Below are positions 1 to 5,763 of a stretch of DNA of 9,163 nucleotides, piece after piece. The number at the start of each line of letters is the position of its first letter. The first letter of the stretch is position 1. The notes beneath the pieces were generated by a model, which was not told where the DNA came from, did not search any database, and was given only the letters and a program-made list of their open reading frames with translations. The translations under genes were made by a program, and so were the position numbers. The stretch comes from an uncultured Erysipelotrichaceae bacterium. GTDB taxonomy: Bacteria; Bacillota_I; Bacilli_A; Erysipelotrichales; Erysipelotrichaceae. The stretch spans positions 1 through 9,163 of the forward strand of contig CALBJM010000028.1 in the NCBI GenBank assembly GCA_937893225.1, read 5' to 3'.

Positions 1-84
1 CATCTTCGGGACATTTTCGCTTGTGTTACAATGAGACATTATCATTTGTGGTTCATAAGCATAATAAAAATTTCAAAATAGTTA

Positions 85-113
85 TTGACACTATCAATGT
101 TAATTGATAATAT
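85..113 (+). promoter_or_regulatory. Sigma-A-type promoter of the tRNA-Glu/tRNA-Trp unit
   Basis: A perfect -35 hexamer TTGACA (85-90) is followed by a 17-nt spacer and a -10 hexamer TAATAT (108-113). Transcription would start near 120, a few bases before the mature 5' end of tRNA-Glu at 126. This is what is seen at strong stable-RNA promoters in Bacillota. The spacer holds a dyad, listed separately. A second, weaker -10-like element (TACAAT, 27-32, preceded by TGTG T) lies upstream without a convincing -35. Confidence 0.85.
92..109. promoter_or_regulatory. Inverted repeat inside the tRNA promoter spacer (possible operator)
   Basis: TATCAAT (92-98), spacer GTTA, and ATTGATA (103-109) form a perfect 7+7 dyad. 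It fills the whole gap between the -35 and -10 hexamers and overlaps the first two bases of the -10. A protein bound here would block RNA polymerase. The symmetry is seen directly; the operator role is inferred. In DNA this AT-rich, a 7-bp inverted repeat can also arise by chance. Confidence 0.35.
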
Positions 114-125
114 ATTTAAGCACTT

Positions 126-199
126 GGCGAGTTGGTGAAGTGGCTTAACACACCGCCCTTTCACGGCGGCACTCACGGGTTCGAATCCCGTACTCGTCA
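126..199 (+). tRNA. tRNA-Glu (anticodon TTC)
   Basis: This 74-nt gene folds as a full cloverleaf. The acceptor stem pairs GGCGAGT (126-132) with ACTCGTC (192-198), with one G-T pair and discriminator A199. A three-pair D stem is GTG/CAC. The anticodon stem CCGCC/GGCGG closes loop CTTTCAC, placing TTC at 160-162. The variable loop is CACTC, and the T arm is ACGGG-TTCGAAT-CCCGT. CCA is not encoded, so it must be added after transcription. This is the first gene of a two-tRNA transcript; only 11 nt separate it from tRNA-Trp. It reads GAA and, by wobble, GAG codons, and charged tRNA-Glu may also feed haem synthesis in organisms with glutamyl-tRNA reductase. Confidence 0.97.
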
Positions 200-210
200 C
201 TTTTATTTAT

Positions 211-281
211 AGGGGTATCGTACAATGGTAGTACATCGGTCTCCAAAACCGCTGATGGGAGTTCGATTCTCTCTACCCCTG
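211..281 (+). tRNA. tRNA-Trp (anticodon CCA)
   Basis: This 71-nt gene has a perfect acceptor stem AGGGGTA (211-217) with TACCCCT (274-280) and discriminator G281, the usual tryptophan identity base in bacteria. The D stem is GTA/TAC. The anticodon loop CTCCAAA (241-247) places CCA at 243-245. The T arm GGGAG-TTCGATT-CTCTC has one G-T pair. The outermost anticodon-stem pair (T236 with C252) is a mismatch; the other four pairs are good. CCA is not encoded at the 3' end. It is co-transcribed with tRNA-Glu and sits tail to tail with the cluster that makes the tryptophan precursor chorismate. That proximity is noted only; no regulatory link is visible. Confidence 0.96.
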
Positions 282-296
282 CTTATATGTATTCTT

Positions 297-318
297 AACA
301 TCCTATGGATGTTTTTTT
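297..318 (+). terminator. Intrinsic terminator of the tRNA unit
   Basis: ACATCC (298-303), loop TAT, and GGATGT (307-312) form a six-pair stem, extendable by A297-T313. A run of seven T residues (312-318) follows. It lies 16 nt after the tRNA-Trp gene and is oriented to stop plus-strand transcription. Confidence 0.85.
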
Positions 319-321
319 ATG

Positions 322-353
322 AAAAAATGTATCTCTTATATCATGAGATACAT
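322..353 (-). terminator. Intrinsic terminator of the MATE gene, overlapping its 3' end
   Basis: On the minus strand a nine-pair stem (ATGTATCTC, 345-353, with GAGATACAT, 327-335) and a 9-nt loop (336-344) are followed by six U residues (322-327). The exporter's TGA stop (341-343) lies in the loop, and its last codons make up the 5' arm of the stem. This terminator and the tRNA terminator are back to back with three bases between them. Confidence 0.85.
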
Positions 354-1687
354 TCATCTAAATGATTAAATTTATGAATGACACTATAAATCAGTACAAG
401 ATCACTCGCTACCCATGCAACTACTTCTGCCCAAAACAAAGCATCTGATCCTATATATTTCGAAATCAATAACGCAAAGAATATCCTAGCTATAAATTCC
501 GCAATTCCAGAAACCATTGGCATAACAGTATCACCCGTACCTTGCAAAACACTTCGCAATACATGCAAAACATACAATATTGGTAAATCAAACGCTAAAA
601 TACACATAAAGCGGTATGCATAAGCATTGGCTTCAGCCACTTCTTTTGCATTTCCACTCAGAAACATACCTGTTGCTTGCTTACCAATGCATACCATCGA
701 CCCACCTATGATGACTGATGTTATAAGTGCAATAAGTAATCCCACTTTCAAACCTTCTTTCATGCGAGAATATTGTTTTGCTCCAAAATTTTGTCCCATA
801 TACGTCACCATCGCAAAGCCGTATGCAGTTGCAGCCAACTCTAAAGCAGCATATAGCTTATTTGTTGCTGTATAGCCAGCAATCAAAGACAGCGAATACG
901 TATTCACTTGCGATTGCACAATAATACCACCTATAGAAATTAGCATATTCTGAATGATCATCGGTACACTCAAGCCAATCAATTCTCTATTCAAACCTTC
1001 TTGTTTTTCAAAATCAGTTTTTGATAGATGTAAAAATGCAATATTTTTCAAGGCATATAAGCACACAAATCCACCAATCAATTGTGAAATGACCGTAGCA
1101 ACTGCAGCACCTGCAATACCAAAATGAAATACGCAAACAAACAATAAATCTAATGCTATGTTGATTCCTGCTGAAGTGAACATTGCATATAATGGTGTTT
1201 TAGAATTTCCAAAAGCACGCAACATTGCAGATGTAAAATTCAAAAGCATACTACAAATCAATCCCAAAAACTTAAAAAACAAGTATTCTTTTGTCATCCA
1301 AGCAATCTCACTAGGCGTTTGTAAAAAAGCAATGACCCAATCCAAAGATAAAATCGACGCCAACGTTAAGATAACCGTAATCACGCAACACAAATATATA
1401 GAATGCGCAACACTCTTCTGTAATTGTACATAATCTTTAGCACCATAGTCTTGAGCATACCGAATAGAGAAGCCCTGCGCTGTCGCTTGAATAATACAGA
1501 TAATCATATAATCATACCAATCTGCACTGCCCAATGCCGCAAGTGCCTGTATGCCAAGTGTTCTAGAAATGATCAATGAATCTGTTATTGTATAGACCTG
1601 TTGAAAGATATTTCCTAACATAAGTGGCAGTGAAAAAAGAAATATCAATTTCCAAGGATTTCCTTTTGTCATATCATGTATTTTCAT
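341..1687 (-). CDS. MATE-family multidrug/metabolite efflux transporter
   Basis: This 448-residue cytoplasmic-membrane protein matches the usual length of the MATE family, which exports drugs or metabolites in exchange for sodium ions or protons. The N-terminus (MTKGNPWKLIFLFSLPLMLG) is typical of Bacillota MATE proteins. About twelve hydrophobic segments form two homologous halves. The internal repeat shows in paired motifs: AQDYGAKDYVQLQ (78-90) with GQNFGAKQYSRM (298-309), and RAFGNSKTPL (157-166) with LQGTGDTVMPM (381-391). The start at 1687 is chosen because AGGAG (1694-1698) lies 6 nt upstream; the next ATG, five codons in, has no such site. A palindromic terminator-like element separates the gene from the Gx gene, so expression depends on read-through or an unseen promoter. 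The substrate cannot be read from sequence; export of an aromatic compound is possible but unsupported. Confidence 0.93.
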   Translation of the reverse strand: MKIHDMTKGNPWKLIFLFSLPLMLGNIFQQVYTITDSLIISRTLGIQALAALGSADWYDYMIICIIQATAQGFSIRYAQDYGAKDYVQLQKSVAHSIYLCCVITVILTLASILSLDWVIAFLQTPSEIAWMTKEYLFFKFLGLICSMLLNFTSAMLRAFGNSKTPLYAMFTSAGINIALDLLFVCVFHFGIAGAAVATVISQLIGGFVCLYALKNIAFLHLSKTDFEKQEGLNRELIGLSVPMIIQNMLISIGGIIVQSQVNTYSLSLIAGYTATNKLYAALELAATAYGFAMVTYMGQNFGAKQYSRMKEGLKVGLLIALITSVIIGGSMVCIGKQATGMFLSGNAKEVAEANAYAYRFMCILAFDLPILYVLHVLRSVLQGTGDTVMPMVSGIAEFIARIFFALLISKYIGSDALFWAEVVAWVASDLVLIYSVIHKFNHLDECIS

Positions 1688-1703
1688 GTATTTCTCCTAA
1701 AGA

Positions 1704-1725
1704 AAAAGAGTACATGTACTCTTTT
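1704..1725 (-). terminator. Perfect 22-nt palindrome between the Gx and MATE genes (terminator/attenuator or operator)
   Basis: AAAAGAGTA (1704-1712), CATG, and TACTCTTTT (1717-1725) are perfectly self-complementary. On the minus strand the hairpin starts one base after the Gx stop codon. It ends in a U-rich tract (UUUUUCUUU) leading straight into the AGGAG of the MATE gene. It can therefore work as an intrinsic terminator or attenuator. Its perfect symmetry would also suit a dimeric repressor. The hairpin is seen directly; which role it has is open. Confidence 0.6.
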
Positions 1726-1726
1726 G

Positions 1727-2227
1727 TCATTTTCTTAATGGTTTTATTCTTTCTGCAGCAATTTTCGCTACGAAACCAGTAAATAATCCTGTAGGTATTG
1801 AAAGTAGTAAAAAATATGGCAGAATAACCGCAATGTGGCTCGTCATATAGAAAAACATAACGACAAGCACTTGTCCTATCGAATGTGCTATTGCACTCAT
1901 TACAGAAGTAAACATCAACGATGTTTTCAAATGATGCATTACCAACAAAACGATACTACTTAACAATACACCACCAAATGATATCCAAAACGTAGAACCA
2001 AGTAATCTTCCACTCATCAAGTTTCCTATGATCACACGCATTAAATTCACAATGATCATTTCTTTGACACCTAAGACTTCTATTGTCACTAAAGCAATAA
2101 TATTCGCTAAACCAACGCGAAAAACCCCAAACATTGGTGGAATCATTGCCGATTCAAGAAGGTTCAAAGTAATCGCCATTGCAGAAAGCAATGCAAGGTA
2201 TGTAAATCTTTTAACTCTATTATTCAT
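1727..2227 (-). CDS. Gx transporter family membrane protein (heptaprenyl diphosphate synthase component I family)
   Basis: This 166-residue, very hydrophobic protein has about five or six membrane segments (roughly 8-26, 38-54, 56-71, 78-98, 104-127, 132-156). The stretch LESAMIPPMFGVFRVGLAN (24-42) resembles the conserved P-G-x-(K/R)-x-G-L-A-N region of the family historically named heptaprenyl diphosphate synthase component I (Hpre_diP_synt_I), now often called the Gx transporter family. That fold resembles the substrate-binding S-components of ECF importers. It overlaps the NusG-domain-II gene by 8 nt (ATGAATAA) and has only a poor ribosome binding site, so it is probably translated by coupling. 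Family members occur beside NusG-domain-II and ApbE-type flavin genes, including flavin-based electron-transfer loci. From that I infer a flavin- or quinone-related membrane role; direct isoprenoid synthesis is doubtful. Confidence 0.8.
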   Translation of the reverse strand: MNNRVKRFTYLALLSAMAITLNLLESAMIPPMFGVFRVGLANIIALVTIEVLGVKEMIIVNLMRVIIGNLMSGRLLGSTFWISFGGVLLSSIVLLVMHHLKTSLMFTSVMSAIAHSIGQVLVVMFFYMTSHIAVILPYFLLLSIPTGLFTGFVAKIAAERIKPLRK

Positions 2228-2618
2228 TCTCGATATAATTCTCTACCCATTCTTCAGTACCAATCATGATATTATTAGGAATACATGTAATTGGCATAAT
2301 GTTATTTCCATCATCCCAACCCATACTTTCACATATATGATTTGGACACTCTACTTCTTTAACATGCCACTTGCCATCCTTAACTTCAACAACCATTTCA
2401 CCATAGTCACCCGTCACAGTATATTCACCATCAACACCTGAGTCAAACCACTGTTCAACTTTATTTCTATGTACGATTGCTACCCATTTTCCTTTTGCTT
2501 CTTCAGAAGGCAATTTGCTTGGATCTGTTTCTTTCTTGCCAAAAACATTCAACAATACGATTGCAACTACCGCAACTATTGCAATACCAACTAAAATCTT
2601 TATTTCTTTCTTTTTCAT
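2220..2618 (-). CDS. Membrane-anchored NusG domain II-containing protein
   Basis: This 132-residue protein has a short lysine-rich start, one hydrophobic segment (about 8-26) and then a soluble domain. The soluble part carries the NusG_II (DUF1312) signature: VEVKDGKWHVKE (77-88), CPNHICESMGW (91-101) and ITCIPN (110-115), with three cysteines at 91, 96 and 112. There is no lipobox, so it is likely a single-pass anchor with the domain outside the membrane. The usual partner is a Gx-family gene, which follows here with an 8-nt overlap. In Listeria-type extracellular electron-transfer loci, small proteins of this kind are called EetA; that equivalence is from memory and tentative. There is no Shine-Dalgarno site before the ATG, and an extended -10 lies 9 nt upstream. 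The biochemical role is unknown; despite the domain name it is not a transcription factor. Confidence 0.85.
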   Translation of the reverse strand: MKKKEIKILVGIAIVAVVAIVLLNVFGKKETDPSKLPSEEAKGKWVAIVHRNKVEQWFDSGVDGEYTVTGDYGEMVVEVKDGKWHVKEVECPNHICESMGWDDGNNIMPITCIPNNIMIGTEEWVENYIENE

Positions 2619-2627
2619 AATGTAGAG

Positions 2628-2636
2628 ATTATACCA
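2628..2636 (-). promoter_or_regulatory. Extended -10 promoter placed directly before the NusG-domain-II gene
   Basis: On the minus strand TGGTATAAT (2636 to 2628) is a perfect extended -10 (TG-N-TATAAT). Only a weak -35 candidate, TTTAAT, lies 16 nt upstream in the tyrA end. Transcription would begin about 2618-2623, while the ATG starts at 2618. This predicts an mRNA with 0-5 nt of leader, in line with the absence of a ribosome binding site. It would let the NusG-II/Gx pair be expressed apart from the aromatic operon. Confidence 0.6.
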
Positions 2637-2640
2637 TTAT

Positions 2641-3489
2641 TTACGAACGATTAAACTTTTTTCTTCTTTCTGTTGAAAGAATCATTTTTTGTTTCATTCC
2701 TTCATAATCCTCTTTATCTATTAATTCTTTCATATTCTCTAATTCATTTTGAAAAGCAGAAATTTCTCTTAATAAATTATCTTTATTTTCAACAAACAAT
2801 TCAGGCCACATAGACTCATTGATTTCTGCAATTCTTGTTAAATCTCTAAAAGAATCCCCTGTAAAATCTACCAAATGTGAATTATCTGTTACATTCATCA
2901 ACGAAACCGCAATAACATGTGTCAATTGAGATAAAAAGCCAATCATCTTATCATGCTCTTCTGCACTCAATTCTGATATTTTTGTAAAGCCAAGAATTTC
3001 AGCTAAAGAATGTGCTGCAGCAATTGCTTCCTTTGAATTTGAGTTCGTCGGAACGATAATAAAGTTTGCTTCTGTGAATTTAGAAGCATCTGCATATCGA
3101 ATGCCTTTAAACTCTTTTCCAGCCATTGGATGACAAGCAATAAATTCAACATCTTTTCTTAAAACAGCTTGAATATTGCGAATAACATTTCTTTTCACAC
3201 CTGTAACATCACTTAACAATGTACCTGAGCGCATATATTGTTGATTTTTTTTGATCCATTCCACAAATGCATGAGGATACAAACAAGAAACAACAATATC
3301 TGCTTCCTCTACAACAGAAGGATCTGTACTTCCTTTTACGATCCACCCTTTTTCCAAAGCATAATCTAATGCAGATTGATCAATATCAACACCAATACAA
3401 GTAAAACCTTTCTCGCTCAATGCTTGTACATAACTTCCACCAAGTACACCAAGACCAATCACCGCAAATACTGCATTTTTTTTAATCAT
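2641..3489 (-). CDS. tyrA: Prephenate dehydrogenase
   Basis: TyrA oxidatively decarboxylates prephenate to 4-hydroxyphenylpyruvate, the committed step to tyrosine, in the cytoplasm. The N-terminal Rossmann fold has GLGVLGGS (12-19), and the acidic D35 (GVDID) at the end of the second strand suggests NAD+ use. DVTGVKRNV (94-102) and CHPMAGKEFKG (119-129) are family motifs, with H120 the likely catalytic histidine. SQLTHVIAVSL (187-197) lies in the C-terminal helical domain. At 282 residues it is a minimal form: it lacks the C-terminal ACT domain of many Bacillota enzymes and has no fused chorismate mutase. The start overlaps the end of aroA by 8 nt, with GGGAG (3496-3500) placed 6 nt upstream. 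Arogenate dehydrogenase activity cannot be excluded. No terminator follows before the next gene. Confidence 0.93.
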   Translation of the reverse strand: MIKKNAVFAVIGLGVLGGSYVQALSEKGFTCIGVDIDQSALDYALEKGWIVKGSTDPSVVEEADIVVSCLYPHAFVEWIKKNQQYMRSGTLLSDVTGVKRNVIRNIQAVLRKDVEFIACHPMAGKEFKGIRYADASKFTEANFIIVPTNSNSKEAIAAAHSLAEILGFTKISELSAEEHDKMIGFLSQLTHVIAVSLMNVTDNSHLVDFTGDSFRDLTRIAEINESMWPELFVENKDNLLREISAFQNELENMKELIDKEDYEGMKQKMILSTERRKKFNRS

Positions 3490-4744
3490 ATTTCACTCCC
3501 ATTTGTTTCAAATCATCAAAAAAACCTGGATAACTTTTTTCTACTGCTTCGCATCCGTCTATTGTGACATCATCCGCTAAAGTTGCTAGCATACTTAAAC
3601 ACATAACTATACGATGATCATTATGTCCATTTAAAACAACGCTTGACTTCAATGTAGTAGCCCCATGCACGATTACAGTTCCACCATCCGAATGAATATC
3701 ACAACCAAGCTTTCTTAATTCTTCTTCCATAGCCGCAATACGATCACTTTCTTTGATACGCAATCGTTCACAATGCGTAAAGATTGTTGTCCCTTCACAT
3801 TGTGTTGCTAAAGCAAACAAAGCCGGTCCTAAATCCGGACAATCAGCCAACGAAATCTCTGTACCATGTATGGCATCTGCAGAAAAACGATAACCATTGT
3901 CAATTTCTTCTACATGTCCACCCATTTGTTTCACAAAATCCACAATCACATGATCTCCTTGATGAGAAGAATGATTTACATTGCACACATCCACCGTTCT
4001 TTTATGAATCAATGCCATTTCAGCAAAAAAAGCCATTTGTGAATCATCACCTTCAACAACTGTATCTGCACACGCATAATTTTGTTTTCCAGCAATATGC
4101 AATTGCTGATTTAACATAGAACAATGAATGTTTGCTCTTTCCAAAGCATCCATAGTGAGCCTTACATATGAAGCAGATTCAAAAGGCGGTAATATTTCGA
4201 TACAACTATCTTCTTTGCACAAAGGTAATGCAAACAATAAACCAGAAATAAATTGCGAAGAAACATCTCCTCTAACACAATACCTTCCGCCGCATAACGG
4301 ACCTTGCACAATCAGCACAGAATCCTTCTTTTCAAAAAGCAATCCCTTTTCTTGGAATAACGTCTCATATACAGTTTGTGGTCGTTCCATCAATCTACCA
4401 TGACCCGTAAACTTAACTTCTTCACTCAACAAAGCAGCAATAGGAATCATAAAACGCAACGTACTGCCAGACTCATTGCAATCCAATATTTCCCCATCAT
4501 ATTTCAATTTTCCACTACATCCATGTACAAGAATGCCATCTTCTCTTCTTTCAAAGCGAACCCCAAGATGTTGTAAAACAGACATTGTTGCCTTCGTATC
4601 TTTGCTTTCCGTAATCCCTCGAATAAATGAATCTCCAGAAGCTAAAGCCGCAACAATCAATGCTCTATGAGAAAGAGACTTACTAGAAGGCAATGTTACC
4701 CGTGCATTTTCCTTTATTTTTTGACGATAAAAATGTACTCGCAT
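3482..4744 (-). CDS. aroA: 3-phosphoshikimate 1-carboxyvinyltransferase (EPSP synthase)
   Basis: AroA transfers the enolpyruvyl group of phosphoenolpyruvate to shikimate-3-phosphate, the sixth shikimate-pathway step. From the chosen start the protein is 420 residues, normal for the family. Active-site motifs are PSSKSLSHRAL (19-29), NESGSTLR (90-97), GDVSSQF (159-165), DCPDLGPA (301-308), RLRIKESDR (327-335), NDHRIVM (375-381) and the lysine of EKSYPGF (402-408). An ATG eight codons upstream (4768) is open, but the start at 4744 is preferred: AGGGA (4753-4757) lies 8 nt before it, it begins 1 nt after the aroF stop, and family alignment begins there. The residue after the conserved arginine of the second motif is Phe where E. 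coli has Pro101, as in many Clostridia-type enzymes, which may affect glyphosate sensitivity. It is the fifth gene of the coupled aro operon. Confidence 0.96.
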   Translation of the reverse strand: MRVHFYRQKIKENARVTLPSSKSLSHRALIVAALASGDSFIRGITESKDTKATMSVLQHLGVRFERREDGILVHGCSGKLKYDGEILDCNESGSTLRFMIPIAALLSEEVKFTGHGRLMERPQTVYETLFQEKGLLFEKKDSVLIVQGPLCGGRYCVRGDVSSQFISGLLFALPLCKEDSCIEILPPFESASYVRLTMDALERANIHCSMLNQQLHIAGKQNYACADTVVEGDDSQMAFFAEMALIHKRTVDVCNVNHSSHQGDHVIVDFVKQMGGHVEEIDNGYRFSADAIHGTEISLADCPDLGPALFALATQCEGTTIFTHCERLRIKESDRIAAMEEELRKLGCDIHSDGGTVIVHGATTLKSSVVLNGHNDHRIVMCLSMLATLADDVTIDGCEAVEKSYPGFFDDLKQMGVKYD

Positions 4745-4745
4745 A

Positions 4746-5762
4746 CTACATATCCCTACCAATCGCATTTGCTATAGAAGTGCATTTTCTAACAACTTCA
4801 GCAAACTTTTCTGGTTTTAACGATTGGGCCCCATCGCTCCAAGCTTGTTCTGGATGATCATGAACTTCAATGATCAATCCATCTGCTCCAGCTGCTACTG
4901 CAGCCATGGAAACAGATTCAATATATTTCCAATCTCCTGTAGCATGAGAAGGATCGATAACGATTGGAAGATGCGTCTTTTCCTTAATGATTGGAATCAC
5001 AGCTAAATCTAATGTATTTCTCGTATATCTTTCAAATGTACGAATTCCTCTTTCACAGAAGATAACATTTGGATTGCCGCTAGCCATGATATATTCTGCA
5101 GACATGATCCAATCCTCGATCGTAGCTGACATACCTCGCTTCAATAATATAGGTTTCTTTGTTCTCCCAACAGCTTTCAATAAATCAAAATTTTGCATAT
5201 TTCTTGCACCAATTTGTATCAAGTCAACATTTTCAACAAATTCATCCAATTTATCTGCACTCATCAATTCAGAGACAATTGGCAGACCTGTTATTTCACG
5301 TGCATGGACCATATCTACAATACCTTCATACCCTAGACCTTGGAAAGAATATGGAGAAGTACGCGGTTTATACGCACCACCACGAATGATTTTCGCCCCA
5401 GCATTTTTAACTTCTTGGCCAATTCTGCAAATTTGCTCATCCCCTTCTACACACCATGGCCCTGCCATTACAACGATAGGTTCATTACCTCCAATCTTGA
5501 CACCACCAACGTCTACAATCGTATCTTCTGGATGGAACATGCGATTTGCCAATTTATATGGAGCAGAAACACGTGTCACATTTTCTACACACGTATTGGC
5601 AAGAATATCTCTCTCATCAATATGTGCAGTATCTCCAACCAACCCCCATACATTAAATTCTTCTCCAATACTTGTATGAATCTGAACACCTTTTGCTTCC
5701 AATTCTTTATGTAACGATTGGATTTCACTTTCTTGTGCATCTTTTTTCAAAGTAATGATCAT
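4746..5762 (-). CDS. aroF: DAHP synthase, type I-beta with N-terminal ferredoxin-like regulatory domain
   Basis: This enzyme joins phosphoenolpyruvate and erythrose-4-phosphate to DAHP, the entry step of the pathway. The 338 residues match the Thermotoga-type enzyme. An N-terminal ferredoxin-like domain (about 1-70), the allosteric site for Tyr/Phe in that relative, precedes a TIM barrel. Barrel motifs are GGAYKPRTSPYSFQG (128-142), QIGARNMQNF (183-192), LLKRG (206-210), CERGIRTFE (236-244), DPSHATG (270-276), EVHDHPE (299-305) and SDGAQSL (309-315), giving likely metal ligands H273, E299 and D310. The usual GPCxVE is GPWCVE here, so the cysteine sits one residue late (C104). The gene starts 1 nt after the aroE-aroK stop, with AGGGAG 5 nt before the ATG. 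It is probably the feedback-control point, since TyrA has no ACT domain. Other symbols used are aroG and aroA(G). Confidence 0.94.
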   Translation of the reverse strand: MIITLKKDAQESEIQSLHKELEAKGVQIHTSIGEEFNVWGLVGDTAHIDERDILANTCVENVTRVSAPYKLANRMFHPEDTIVDVGGVKIGGNEPIVVMAGPWCVEGDEQICRIGQEVKNAGAKIIRGGAYKPRTSPYSFQGLGYEGIVDMVHAREITGLPIVSELMSADKLDEFVENVDLIQIGARNMQNFDLLKAVGRTKKPILLKRGMSATIEDWIMSAEYIMASGNPNVIFCERGIRTFERYTRNTLDLAVIPIIKEKTHLPIVIDPSHATGDWKYIESVSMAAVAAGADGLIIEVHDHPEQAWSDGAQSLKPEKFAEVVRKCTSIANAIGRDM

Positions 5763-5763
5763 A

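Noticed and set aside
1..84. Plus-strand frames open from the left edge (for example to a TAG at 79-81) as the tail of a gene
   Set aside because: They are short, in more than one frame and without recognisable residues; chance open frames explain them. Nothing else supportable lies here apart from a weak -10-like TACAAT at 27-32.
211..281. tRNA-Trp as a pseudogene because of the T236-C252 mismatch
   Set aside because: All other stems pair well, the anticodon and discriminator are correct, and a single closing-pair mismatch in the anticodon stem is tolerated.
4745..4768. An eight-codon N-terminal extension of AroA
   Set aside because: The upstream ATG has no ribosome binding site, while the ATG at 4744 follows AGGGA by 8 nt and fits family alignment.
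4987..5679. A 230-codon plus-strand open frame opposite aroF
   Set aside because: It lies entirely antisense to a clear DAHP synthase, has no recognisable domain and shows residue content typical of a reversed AT-rich gene. The other long plus-strand frames (for example 2028-2441, 3784-4119, 5340-5714, 7179-7820) fail in the same way.
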